Source of the DNA: Methylotenera versatilis 301
GTDB taxonomy: Bacteria; Pseudomonadota; Gammaproteobacteria; Burkholderiales; Methylophilaceae
Length of the DNA: 64,000 bases
Assembly (NCBI RefSeq): GCF_000093025.1
Contig: NC_014207.1
Coordinates: 1,550,001-1,614,000 of the forward strand
Reading direction: 5' to 3'
Part shown: positions 46,851 to 56,800 of the stretch, one piece after another
Numbering within the stretch: position 1 is the first letter of the stretch
Layout: each line of letters opens with the position of its first letter
Program-made: the position numbers and the translations under genes
The notes under the pieces: model-generated
What the model was told of the DNA's origin: nothing
Databases searched by the model: none
Seen by the model: the letters and a program-made list of their open reading frames with translations, nothing else

Positions 46851-47516
46851 ATGACACATTTAGTCGTTGTAGAAGCAACTAACCTTATTCAGTCTGGCGA
46901 CATAGTGAGGGCCGAGGCTGTACTCACCGCCCTAGTAGAAACTGAGGGTGATAACGCCTTGATTGAGGTGCTTGATGATATTCCTTCGAAGGATTTATTG
47001 GCTGTCATTCGTGAGTATGACTCGTCTAAACAGTCACTATTGAATTTATTGATTACGCCTGAGCAATTTGCGCGTGTGGTTGTTTTAGAGCGTCTCTATA
47101 AAGATATGTCACACGAACAACTGCGCGGAATGATGAATTCGGTCATTTTTCGCGAAGACGCCGATGCTAGTGAGTTCATAGAGGCAATCGCCGAGCTTGA
47201 GTTTGGTTATGAGACATTCGCGGATTACCTTTCAGATCGTGCAGAAGAAGTTGTTGGAGAGACATTTGCCGCACTTGATACTGAGGACATATCACGCTCA
47301 GAAATTAGCGATCATGACTGGAAAGAGCTCACATGGTTACTACGTCATGAACATTCAGACATTTATAATATAGTGCTTGTCCTCTTAAAAGCCAAACTTC
47401 AGGAGAGAGTCATTCCTGAAGTTGCGCTTACTGGTGAAGAGGATGAGGCTATTGAGAACACGACTCCTGAGGAAAAAACACCTAAAGAGGAAGAAGATGA
47501 AGACTCTGCAATTTAG
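46851..47516 (+). CDS. unrecognised 221-residue acidic protein, J-domain cluster
   Basis: This is a predominantly helical, acidic protein with a charged tail (NTTPEEKTPKEEEDEDSAI). MTHLVVVEATNLIQSGDIVRAEAVLTALVETEG at the start resembles a TPR-like helical pair. The pattern AELEFGYETFADYLSDR is distinctive but not one I can assign. The ATG has AGGAT upstream. It follows the previous gene by 42 bp. Confidence 0.65.
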   Translation: MTHLVVVEATNLIQSGDIVRAEAVLTALVETEGDNALIEVLDDIPSKDLLAVIREYDSSKQSLLNLLITPEQFARVVVLERLYKDMSHEQLRGMMNSVIFREDADASEFIEAIAELEFGYETFADYLSDRAEEVVGETFAALDTEDISRSEISDHDWKELTWLLRHEHSDIYNIVLVLLKAKLQERVIPEVALTGEEDEAIENTTPEEKTPKEEEDEDSAI

Positions 47517-47563
47517 GCACTATTTGCTCAATATGCAGCCTTTGCATCATTAAATAATCACTC

Positions 47564-48826
47564 ATGGCACTCACCCAAAATACTCATTCTGTTGCAGCCT
47601 ATGACAATGCACCTTTCTTTGAAAAGGTGCTTAAACATGCAGTTCAGAACAACTTCATCGATCAACCTAGGTTAGCTGAAATAATCAATGATGCCGCCAC
47701 TGGCTCGCTACAAATTGCTGAATATTTTGATGAATCCACTCATCTGAGAAAAAATCTAGAAGTATCCATGAAGCGCATGGTGAGTTTGGTAAGTTTGCAT
47801 CTTGAGGATACAACAGATGGTGAGCTAGATAAAGCCGCACAACTTTTAAAAGATAAACCATTTCGAGCACTCTCTCGCGGTGGGTCACAAATGCTAAAAG
47901 CGCTCTACAACATGCCTGAGGATGAGCACTTCGGTTCAGCCCGACTTGATTCTGAGCGCGAGTTCCTAAAGAAATGTTTAAGCAAAGAGCTGTCTGTCGC
48001 TAAATATAGGCAATCATTTAAGGATTGCGAACGGTATAAAAGCCACCTCAATTTAGCTACTTTGCTGGTTAAGAAGCTTGGGGCGACTACCAGTGAATTA
48101 GACGAGATGCATGCATCGACTCAGCATGTTATTCGTACATCATTGCTATCTTTGGCTTACGGTGCAAAAAAAGCCATCACTAATAAAATTAAATTTCCTG
48201 ACGAAAACACCTTATTCGAGATTTTCACCTCAATTCGTAAAGAGTGGGCGCTCCTAGGTGATGTGACTTGTTCAAGCAAATTTATGGATGATGTGCCAGC
48301 TGAGTATCAGGTTTATACCAAATCAACACTCCAAAGCATTCAGAGTGAAGATATTCCTAAAATTGTGAATCAAGCTATTAGCTTAGAATCAGTGTTAAAC
48401 GACCTTAAACATAGTCAATATTTTTACTTGCACAATCAGCTAAATGAAGTGAGTCGCTTCGACAAAGCGCTTTCAGCGGACTGGTTTGCACTTACTGGTG
48501 GTATTGATGCCAGTGGCAATGATGAAGACTCGTTGCTTCTAACCTTATTTCTTTGCGTGGCAGGTGGTGTAGATCGTAAAACCACATTAAAGGTTTTCGA
48601 GGCTAAAAAAGCCGTGTTAAACATTCGCGAAAATGGTCTTTTACAAAATGAAGTGCTGAATCTAATTAAAACAGCGCCACATGATGATATAGATCAACTT
48701 ACGTCTTTATGGGATGAATTTATAGATGAAGCCTCACCCTATCTGCTTGATAGTTCAGATGAAAATTTACATGAAGTCATGATGTATTTAACTGAACGCT
48801 GCAATATACAAAAACCAAAGAAATAG
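47564..48826 (+). CDS. unrecognised 420-residue helical protein, J-domain cluster
   Basis: A 420-residue protein that appears fully alpha-helical with no membrane helices or catalytic motif I can name. Cysteines are few. It follows the acidic protein by 47 bp in the same direction, so the four genes 46039-48826 are likely one operon. It is the largest member and the best probe for homologues. Confidence 0.65.
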   Translation: MALTQNTHSVAAYDNAPFFEKVLKHAVQNNFIDQPRLAEIINDAATGSLQIAEYFDESTHLRKNLEVSMKRMVSLVSLHLEDTTDGELDKAAQLLKDKPFRALSRGGSQMLKALYNMPEDEHFGSARLDSEREFLKKCLSKELSVAKYRQSFKDCERYKSHLNLATLLVKKLGATTSELDEMHASTQHVIRTSLLSLAYGAKKAITNKIKFPDENTLFEIFTSIRKEWALLGDVTCSSKFMDDVPAEYQVYTKSTLQSIQSEDIPKIVNQAISLESVLNDLKHSQYFYLHNQLNEVSRFDKALSADWFALTGGIDASGNDEDSLLLTLFLCVAGGVDRKTTLKVFEAKKAVLNIRENGLLQNEVLNLIKTAPHDDIDQLTSLWDEFIDEASPYLLDSSDENLHEVMMYLTERCNIQKPKK

Positions 48827-48845
48827 CGTAGCAAACCTAGCAATC

Positions 48846-49505
48846 TCAAAGCTGACTGGGAGTTTTTTCTGTAATAAAATAAGATCGTGTAAACGGCTGG
48901 TCATGGCCAGATAAATACAAGGCTAACTTCACCGACATATCGTGCGCTGGAATATAGTTTGGTGTAGTTGAGCCAAATACAAGTAGTAAACTCAGAATTA
49001 GCAATTGCAAATAGACTAAACGCTGACGGTGACTTTTTATGGCGTAAATTGCCACACCACATACAACTAGCCCTAAAACCCAGCCTGCGACTACCTCACT
49101 AATACTGTGCATACCAAGGACAACGCGAGACACACCAACTGCAAAGCCAAGCATGAGACCAAACCATAAACCAATGTTTTTTAATTTAGTTTGCGCGCCC
49201 CCACCCACTGAATAAAACAATATCGGCAGGATGGAAGTGGCTAGTAAGGTATGCCCACTCACGCCAGTAAAGTCTAATGAGGCAATACCTACTCCCCATC
49301 CGAGGAAAAGCAACTTAGTAGCGAGCGTAACAGTGACCGCTAAGGTAAGCGCTGTTAGCCATAGATAAATAGCCGTTTTTTGATTGGAAATCCAAAGCGT
49401 AGCCACTGATATGGCTAACACAGGAAACAATAAGCTTGATGAGCCAAGTTGCGTGATTAACTGCCAGTATGCGCCAGTTGCTTGCATCGATAATTGCGAG
49501 ATCAT
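48846..49505 (-). CDS. PAP2-family membrane phosphatase
   Basis: This 219-residue protein has about six hydrophobic helices. Two phosphatase motifs are visible: SGHT near residue 82 and SRVVLGMHSISEVVAGWVLG near 125, where Arg and His belong to the third motif. The first KxxxxxxRP motif is not clear. PAP2 enzymes remove phosphate from lipid phosphates such as phosphatidic acid or undecaprenyl diphosphate. It converges with the J-domain cluster. Confidence 0.8.
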   Translation of the reverse strand: MISQLSMQATGAYWQLITQLGSSSLLFPVLAISVATLWISNQKTAIYLWLTALTLAVTVTLATKLLFLGWGVGIASLDFTGVSGHTLLATSILPILFYSVGGGAQTKLKNIGLWFGLMLGFAVGVSRVVLGMHSISEVVAGWVLGLVVCGVAIYAIKSHRQRLVYLQLLILSLLLVFGSTTPNYIPAHDMSVKLALYLSGHDQPFTRSYFITEKTPSQL

Positions 49506-49607
49506 AAATTAACTTTACTCATGGAAAATGTATGTTGCTGTTGGACTTTAGCCTGAAAGACTTGATTGTACGTCATTATAAAATGACTGGCATGTGCCAT
49601 ACAGACC

Positions 49608-49641
49608 AAATTTCCATACTGAATATCTAGTGTGGAAATTT
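49608..49641. repeat. 12-bp inverted repeat in the gap before the PAP2 gene
   Basis: AAATTTCCATAC (49608-49619) and GTGTGGAAATTT (49630-49641) pair with one mismatch around a ten-base loop. There is no T-run, so it may be an operator or an RNA hairpin. The rest of the gap 49506-49721 shows nothing I can support. Confidence 0.45.
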
Positions 49642-49721
49642 GTAATAACGAAATGTGGGGAAGTTGAAGGTAGTATTATTGCAGGGCGTGTGTTGCTAAG
49701 TTTGCCTGACTATTCAGAAAG

Positions 49722-50147
49722 TTAGTTAATAGGTGTAAATTCGCGACCTCGGCATCGTCCAATTACAATCTCATCATTTACTTTCTTAAAGCGCTTGATA
49801 ACGGATAGCAATCTACGATCATTTATAAGTGTGCTGAATTTCTCCGTATTTTGTTTTGACGATAAGCTTTCTAGGTGCGTATTGTTATCCGAGTCTTGAA
49901 ATATATCGCTGAAATACTTTAAGTCTACAATATGATTATTCATCATCACACAGATGGCAAAACAGCCATGCTCATTCTTTGTAGCAAGCTTAGCAGGAAT
50001 CTCAAATTTATTCGCCGCAGATGCAAGTTGCGAATATTTGTTTTGAAAGAAGCGCCCTAGATGATCGCTGCAATAGTCCTTGCCTAACTCCAACAAGTTA
50101 GTAAGTTGCATCGTACTGTCTAAATGAATGCTTGCCATAATTGCCAT
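49722..50147 (-). CDS. hypothetical protein, 141 residues
   Basis: I do not recognise this protein. It has a mix of helix and strand, no membrane segment and no signal peptide. The C-terminus INDRRLLSVIKRFKKVNDEIVIGRCRGREFTPIN is basic. The ATG at 50147 follows AAGGTAACAAG. It is transcribed away from the ASCH gene, with 224 bp between them. It could be a small regulator or an orphan. Confidence 0.5.
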   Translation of the reverse strand: MAIMASIHLDSTMQLTNLLELGKDYCSDHLGRFFQNKYSQLASAANKFEIPAKLATKNEHGCFAICVMMNNHIVDLKYFSDIFQDSDNNTHLESLSSKQNTEKFSTLINDRRLLSVIKRFKKVNDEIVIGRCRGREFTPIN

Positions 50148-50274
50148 ATACTTGTTACCTTCAGCTTGTAAATAAGATGAAAAAACTAATTTTCATGGGT
50201 TCATATTGCACTGCTTTGCTTACAAGAACCTGACATCTTTATAAAAAATTATTTTTACTTTGCTGAGTGTTGTG

Positions 50275-50317
50275 AAAAAAACCGTATGAGAAACTTCTCA
50301 GAAATACGATGGTTTTT
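50275..50317. repeat. inverted repeat upstream of the ASCH gene
   Basis: AAAAAACCGTAT (50275-50286) pairs with ATACGATGGTTTTT (50304-50317), with GAGAAACTTCTC nested between. It lies about 55 bp before the ASCH start, in a divergent gap, so it may be a leader RNA structure. Confidence 0.45.
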
Positions 50318-50371
50318 CTTTTCTGATAAAATGCCGCTGAATTTCAGGCTTCAGAAAGAAGCAAATTAAAT

Positions 50372-50845
50372 ATGTCCAACACTCCCACCCTATTTCCTAA
50401 AGGTCTAACAAAAGCGCTTTCACTTAAGCAACCCTATGCATGGCTGATTGCAAATGGATACCTACTAGTGGATGACCGTACTTGGGGAACGCAATATCGT
50501 GGGCCGATACTTATTCATGCAAGTAAAGGCCTGTATGAGGTGTATTACGACTACCTTAAGTCCAATACTGATATTCCATTACCTGATAAAGATAAACTTG
50601 AATACGGTGGCGTGGTGGGCATTGCTAACTTAGTGCTTTGCTGCCTTCCAGGTGATTTACCTAAAAATATTAGTCGTCAGCAACGCGCTCATTTTGGTGG
50701 GGTTCATCAAGAATACTTTGGCTTTCTTTTTGAACAAGCACGCCCTGTAGCTCTGATGCCATGTCGTGGCAAGCTGGGTATTTTTGAGATTAATATTGAT
50801 GAGCTCTTAGCAGCACCGCCAGCGGCACAAGCTGAATTATTTTAA
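50372..50845 (+). CDS. ASCH-domain protein
   Basis: This 157-residue protein contains an ASCH domain, a PUA-like fold thought to bind RNA or modified nucleosides: ALSLKQPYAWLIANGYLLVDDRTWGTQYRGPILIHASKG. The length agrees with single-domain bacterial ASCH proteins. Function is unknown beyond predicted RNA or nucleoside binding. selO follows in the same direction after 106 bp. Confidence 0.82.
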   Translation: MSNTPTLFPKGLTKALSLKQPYAWLIANGYLLVDDRTWGTQYRGPILIHASKGLYEVYYDYLKSNTDIPLPDKDKLEYGGVVGIANLVLCCLPGDLPKNISRQQRAHFGGVHQEYFGFLFEQARPVALMPCRGKLGIFEINIDELLAAPPAAQAELF

Positions 50846-50951
50846 GATTCATACAGTCATATTTAACACTATTAACGCTTCTCATTTTCTGAATGAATCG
50901 TTATTATCAAAGCTAATGAATACCCCAGTAATTTAGTAAGGATTACACCAA

Positions 50952-52469
50952 TTGAAAGATTCAAAACAAGACTTAAATGAGGCTTTAAAAAAAATCTCAG
51001 CGACTTCATTAGGCTGGAATTTTGATAATAGCTACACGCGACTACCTAAAGCTTTTTTTGTTAAGCAAAAACCGACGCCAGTTAAAGCGCCGCATATCGT
51101 GCTCTTCAATCAACCATTAGCCGCCACTCTAGGATTAAATGCGGAGGCTATATTAGAAGATGAAGCAAGTTTGGCATTTTCTGGCAACACAATTCCTGTG
51201 GGCGCAGAGCCTATCGCGCAGGCGTATGCAGGGCATCAATTTGGTCATTTGAACATGCTTGGCGATGGCCGAGCTATATTACTCGGGGAGCATTTAACGC
51301 CAGAGGCTAATCGCTACGATATTCAACTTAAAGGTGCGGGTGTAACTGCTTATTCACGTCGTGGCGATGGCCGTGCCGCACTTGGCCCTATGCTTAGGGA
51401 ATATATCATTAGCGAGGCGATGCATGCGCTTGGAATACCCACTACACGCAGCTTAGCTGTGGTAACTACGGGCGAATCCGTGTATCGCGATAGCATTCTG
51501 CCTGGTGCCATTTTAACGCGTGTGGCTTCAAGCCATATTCGAGTGGGAACATTTCAATTTGCCGCATCCCATGATGATCCAGAGATTATAAGAACACTGG
51601 CGGACTACACCTTAAATCGGCATTTTCCTGAGTGTATAGGCACTGAAAATAAGTATTTATCGCTACTAAATGCCGTGATTGATCATCAAGCCAAACTGAT
51701 TGCACAGTGGATGCAAGTCGGATTTATTCATGGTGTGATGAATACAGACAATATGTCAATTTGTGGCGAAAGCATCGATTTTGGGCCTTGTGCATTTATG
51801 GATAGCTATGATCCTGCAACTGTTTTTAGCTCGATTGACCAGCAAGGTCGATACGCTTTTGGTAACCAGCCGCCTATCGCGCAATGGAATTTGACGCGAT
51901 TTGCAGAAACATTGTTGCCACTGATACATCAAGATGTAGAGGAAGCTATAAGACTTGCAGAAAAAGCTCTTAGGGCATTTGCAGATAAATACCAGCAGTA
52001 TTGGCTGGCTGGCATGCGGGCGAAGTTAGGCCTATTCACAGAAGCGCCTGATGACCTTGCTTTAGTAGAAGAACTGCTAAGCTGCATGAAAAAAAATCGC
52101 ATGGACTATACCAATACTTTTCGCGGCTTGTCTTCAAGCTTGAACGCAAACGCGCCTACAGCAGCTCAAGGAAATATAGATACGCCTGATTTCATCACAT
52201 GGCAACAACAATGGAATAAACGACTATCAAGCCAGACTAAAAGTTTGGATGATGCGATTGCATTAATGTTAAAGACAAATCCTGCGGTGATTCCACGCAA
52301 TCATCAAGTAGAAGCTGCATTAAGCGCAGCAGAATCAGGTGATTTCACAGTACAAGAAAAACTGCTTGAAGTACTTTCTCAGCCGTTCAAAGAGGATGCT
52401 AGCCGCGCGAGTTATCGCATGCCGCCTTTACCCACAGCAATGCCTTACAAAACATTCTGTGGAACTTAG
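50952..52469 (+). CDS. selO: SelO / YdiU protein adenylyltransferase (AMPylase)
   Basis: This 505-residue pseudokinase-fold enzyme attaches AMP to proteins (SelO family). Motifs are AYAGHQFGHLNMLGDGRAILLGE, IQLKGAGVTAYSRRGDGRAALGPMLREYIISEAM, GFIHGVMNTDNMSICGESIDFGPCAFMD and NQPPIAQWNLTRFAETLLPL. The C-terminus FCGT retains a Cys where animal SelO has selenocysteine. The start is TTG with AAGGA upstream; no closer ATG fits. In E. coli the homologue is linked to redox stress. Confidence 0.93.
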   Translation: MKDSKQDLNEALKKISATSLGWNFDNSYTRLPKAFFVKQKPTPVKAPHIVLFNQPLAATLGLNAEAILEDEASLAFSGNTIPVGAEPIAQAYAGHQFGHLNMLGDGRAILLGEHLTPEANRYDIQLKGAGVTAYSRRGDGRAALGPMLREYIISEAMHALGIPTTRSLAVVTTGESVYRDSILPGAILTRVASSHIRVGTFQFAASHDDPEIIRTLADYTLNRHFPECIGTENKYLSLLNAVIDHQAKLIAQWMQVGFIHGVMNTDNMSICGESIDFGPCAFMDSYDPATVFSSIDQQGRYAFGNQPPIAQWNLTRFAETLLPLIHQDVEEAIRLAEKALRAFADKYQQYWLAGMRAKLGLFTEAPDDLALVEELLSCMKKNRMDYTNTFRGLSSSLNANAPTAAQGNIDTPDFITWQQQWNKRLSSQTKSLDDAIALMLKTNPAVIPRNHQVEAALSAAESGDFTVQEKLLEVLSQPFKEDASRASYRMPPLPTAMPYKTFCGT

Positions 52470-52619
52470 TCGAAATACTAAGCTTGTGACAATAACTTGC
52501 CCTCAATCATTTGAGAGCAAGCGCTTCACTGGTATGAAGTTGCTTTAAGAATTAGCTATAATGCTTCTTTTAAAAAAACTCATTATCTAAAGCAGTAATG
52601 TAAAAACCTTAGGAAGAAA

Positions 52620-52922
52620 ATGACCGCAGCAACCAATATTGCACTAAAAGTACCATTCAATGAGAAAGACCAAGCTAAATCGCTAGGTGCACGCTGGAAT
52701 GCAGAATCAAAAAACTGGTATGTACCGCAAGGCATCGACGCAGCGCCCTTTGAGAAATGGTTCACAAACGCCCCTACTTCTACCCCTGCTCAATCTGTAT
52801 CTAAACCCACCACTGCAAAAACGGATAAACCTGCTCCGAGTCAGCCCTTTGATGATGACATAGATGCGATTAACGCAAGACTACGTGATGCTTATGAGTC
52901 ACATGATGGTGATGCATTCTAA
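52620..52922 (+). CDS. DUF5710-type domain protein
   Basis: This 100-residue protein has one small domain, LKVPFNEKDQAKSLGARWNAESKNWYVPQGIDAAPFEKWF, which matches DUF5710, a module that is also found in primases of conjugative elements. A disordered Ser/Pro/Thr-rich tail follows. The ATG has AGGAAG upstream. The GIY-YIG-like gene follows after 6 bp, so the pair is probably co-transcribed. Confidence 0.78.
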   Translation: MTAATNIALKVPFNEKDQAKSLGARWNAESKNWYVPQGIDAAPFEKWFTNAPTSTPAQSVSKPTTAKTDKPAPSQPFDDDIDAINARLRDAYESHDGDAF

Positions 52923-52928
52923 TCACGC

Positions 52929-53255
52929 ATGTCTCGCCGTGCACATCACAACGTTTATGTTATTGAGTTATCTAAAGACGTGCTGTTTGAGGCTAAATTC
53001 ATCAAATGTAACCCCAATTACATCAGCGGGAAACCATGTGTTTATGTTGGCATGACAGGCTTAGATCCTGATGTACGTTTTGATAAACATAAGGCTGGCA
53101 TTCAATCTAACCGATATGCAAAGCAATATGGACTACGGTTATTGCCAGACTTGTACGAAGGTTTTAATCCGATGACCTATGATGAAGCTGCCAGTATGGA
53201 AGTTGAGATTGGCATCGATTTACGCAGTGCAGGTTTTGGAGTTTGGCAGGCTTAA
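52929..53255 (+). CDS. GIY-YIG-like nuclease-fold protein
   Basis: This 108-residue protein resembles the GIY-YIG fold: HNVYVIELS at the start and KPCVYVGMTGLDPDVRFDKHKAG, where VYVG replaces YIG and Arg/His positions are kept. The end lacks a clear Glu metal ligand within my reading (EVEIGIDLRSAG may supply it). It follows the DUF5710 gene, which is itself primase-associated. A nucleic-acid role is likely. Confidence 0.65.
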   Translation: MSRRAHHNVYVIELSKDVLFEAKFIKCNPNYISGKPCVYVGMTGLDPDVRFDKHKAGIQSNRYAKQYGLRLLPDLYEGFNPMTYDEAASMEVEIGIDLRSAGFGVWQA

Positions 53256-53277
53256 CGTGAAGGCATCTAACGGCTAC

Positions 53278-53868
53278 TTAGTAAGCTATTGCACCGACAT
53301 AGCCATTAACTAGAGCTAAGCTACAAACATTGAGGCTTTCAAGTTTTTTATCTCTAGCCGCGCTCCATTCTGTTAATGCTTCACTTTTCGCTTTTAGGCT
53401 GGCTTCAAACTCTGTCCAAGCCATTGCAAAAGCTTCTTTATGGCTTTCTATTGGCTCTCTAAGAATACGTTCCGCAACGTTTACGCCCAAATACTCAATG
53501 GCTAGCGTTCGTAACTCTGCATCATCAGGAACACTATTGATCGCCATTAAATCGACACCTATAGAGCCATGCATGTTGATTGCAACCAGTGACAGCCCAA
53601 CTTCATGACTAATAGAAAGTCCAATATTGCGATTTTTATTTAATAGCTTAACTGCTTGACCTGCTTGAGAAAGCAAGTCTATTTCACTCACATCGCAATG
53701 CAGCAATAAAGCTAAAACTTCTTGAATCGCGACTCTCACTAACTGCCTAGCTTCTGCACGTTGCATGTTTGGCGATGTTCGCAAGGCAATGACAAGCAAG
53801 CCATTTTCTGGAATTAGTTTGCCTGCGTCATTTGGCCACTCTAATACAGAAAGCCGCTGCTGAAGCAT
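53278..53868 (-). CDS. 4'-phosphopantetheinyl transferase
   Basis: This 196-residue protein has the Sfp/AcpT-like pattern: IGLSISHEVGLSLVAI, GSIGVDLMAI (Mg-binding Asp) and FAMAWTEFEASLKAKSEAL, equal to the family's WxxKEAxxK with Glu in place of Lys-Glu. It attaches 4'-phosphopantetheine to the T-domain Ser of its neighbour. The ATG directly abuts the stop of the A-T synthetase, so the two are coupled. A dedicated activator for that enzyme is the obvious inference. Confidence 0.85.
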   Translation of the reverse strand: MLQQRLSVLEWPNDAGKLIPENGLLVIALRTSPNMQRAEARQLVRVAIQEVLALLLHCDVSEIDLLSQAGQAVKLLNKNRNIGLSISHEVGLSLVAINMHGSIGVDLMAINSVPDDAELRTLAIEYLGVNVAERILREPIESHKEAFAMAWTEFEASLKAKSEALTEWSAARDKKLESLNVCSLALVNGYVGAIAY

Positions 53869-56800
53869 TTATGACCGATCTGGAATCGCTGGACAGCCCC
53901 ACCAACGCGAATTGGCTGGAATGCTTTCGCCTTTCATCACCAATGTGAGTGGCCCTAATTTGACGTTATCTGCCACGTGAGCACTGTAAAGTACAGTACT
54001 ACGCGCACCGATACTCACTCGCTTGCCGATATTCACATGATCAATTTTCATGATTCTGTCCTCAAACAGATGAGTTTGCGGACATACCAGCGCGTTGAGT
54101 TCGCTGTATTCACCAATCGTTACACAGTCAAATTCGGTCAAATCAGTGGTATCTAAATACACGCCTCGTCCAATATTACATCCTAGTAAATTAAATACCA
54201 CGGGCAACCATGGAGAGCCGCGTAAATAGCGCATAAAATTGGGTACAACTAAGCCTTCATAAAGGTTAGTGATACCTTCTGACGTCCATACAAATGGCGT
54301 CCACATAGGCTGAGAGCGCTTGTCGTAACGGAAAATCAGTATCCATTTAAGGAGAGCAATAAAAACAAAGCCACCTACGCCATACAACAAACCAGCTGCA
54401 ACCAAGTGTAAAGCTACTATCCACCATTGACCTGCAGAGGCATAAGGCATGGCATTAAGCACCACGGTGTAACCAACAGCAATCACCACGGCGTGTGGCG
54501 TCACTATACGGTAAGCCTCGACTAGTGCTCGCCCTATTCTGCGCAAAAATGAAGGACGGAATGTCAACGACTCAGGGTACATTCCAATGGTTTCTTCCCG
54601 CGCAGATAGATTAATGGCTGGCGAACCTAGCCAAGTGTCGCCTTTACTCATCACCTCATTGCTAGGCGCGCGCGAATGAACGCCTATCAAGACATTTTCA
54701 GGAATGACAGTACCATCAGGAATGTAAGCACCATTACCAACAAAGCTACGTTTGGAAATAACGGTCGGCTGGGTCTGCATCCAGCCACCTTGTATAGACT
54801 CATCACCTAACATCACACCATCGGCGATAAATGATTCATCTCCCAATGTCAGTAAATCTGGCACAACACCTTGTGCTGTGGAGATTTCAGCATCGCGCCC
54901 TACTTTTGCGCCCAATAACCGGTACCAAAATGGCGCATATACGGTAGCGTAAACGCCATGCAGAATGTTTAAACTCGACTCCTGAATTTGATTAACCAAC
55001 CAACGGCGACAATACACATTGCTGTGCACTGGCCAACGACCAGCTTTTAAGCGCATCAAGACTACCCAGCGTAACGCCGCAGAAATCAAAGCCGTACAGA
55101 CAATTAGCACAGCAATAGCAGGAAATGCTAAGAAGAAGTATTTAACTAATTGAAATGAGGTACTGCCATGCTCAAGCCACGGATAACTTTCATCCATACG
55201 ATCGACCAACATCATGCTTGGGAAAATTGGGATGAAAAACAGCACTGCTGTGACTAAGACGCCAAATATAAAAAATACAGCTTCTGAAAATAAGCGGACT
55301 TTAGAAACTTCAGGACGTGGCACGTGTGACTTTTCATCAAAAGCACCTATATCTTTTGCTGGCGAACCACTCCAAATACGCTTAACTGGCACATGCATAC
55401 CATCACTCAATGCAGAAAGGCCTTCAACACGACCGTACTCTCCTACACTGGTATTGCCTTCCAGTACCGCATAGGAATCGACACAGGCTTCCTTAGCTAT
55501 GAAAATATTGCCTAAGATTAACTCACCATGCTCTACTCTGGCATTTTCTAAATTGACCGCATTGCCAATACTGACGCCATCAGCGATTTCTAATAAGTCA
55601 TGAGCGCGTAACGAAACTGAACCAATATTAACCTCACGACCAACTTTTGCGCCAAGCGCACGCAGCCACCACACATATAGCGAAGAGCCGCCTAACATAT
55701 ACAAAGGCGCGCCTTCAATTAAGCGGTCAGACAGCCACCAGCGGAAGTAAGTTAGACCCCACAACGGGTAGCGTCCAGCTTTAAGCTTGCCTGCAACCAG
55801 CCATTTACCAAAGATTGCCACGACAAAACTAAGCACTGTGACTAGAAGAAATACGCCTATGGAAGCTGTAATAGCTTCCGCGATAGAGTCGCCCGGGTCA
55901 CCAGTAAAGAAGTGATAAGTAAAAAATGAGGCCAACCACTGTGACATGCGCAACAACACCAACACTGGCACCACTACAGCTTGCGCCGCACCACATAGCC
56001 ATCGTTTAGTCGCGGATGGTGGCACCCAAGTAGACTCTACAACGGGTAAATTAGCGGGCGTTTCATTTAAAATTTCGGCGATACGCCCAATTTGGCGATG
56101 TTGATAAATATCACGCACGGTAAAACTAGAAAACGTTTCATTAGCTCGTATTGCCGAAGCTAACCGAGCCGCCAATAGCGAATGACCACCTAAATCAGTA
56201 AAAAAATCGGCTTCGCGACGTATCGATTGACCAGGGAAAAGTCTATTTAGGGCAGTAAACAGAACTTCTTCGGCTTGGTTCTCTGGGCTATCTGAATCAC
56301 TGTTTTCGTCTGCCAACACGCTTAAAGGTAAAGCTCGCAAGGCTTTCCGATCAATCTTCCCGGAAGTAAGACGTGGCATTTCTGCGAGGGTCACAAAATA
56401 GGCTGGTACCATATAAGGCGGTAAGGTTTCGGCTAAAGCTAGACGTAATTGCGACGCCGCAATACCTTCGCCACTTTCGCTCACGACATAAGCGACTAAA
56501 CGCTCCATACCATCATCTTGTCGTAAAATAACCGCAGCTGTTCCTATGTTATCTTGGGCGCAAAGCGCGGCTTCAATCTCGCCTAACTCAACGCGAAAGC
56601 CTCTAATTTTGACTTGATCATCAGTTCTGCCTAAACATTGAACTCGACCAGCCTCATCAATTCTTGCAAGATCACCCGTACGATAAAGCCTTTGGTCATG
56701 CTCTCCCGTTGCAAATGGGTTGTTTAGAAATTTCTCGGCAGTAAGGTCTGGTCGTCCAAGATAACCAATCGCTACACCTGGTCCACTGATACACAGCTCA

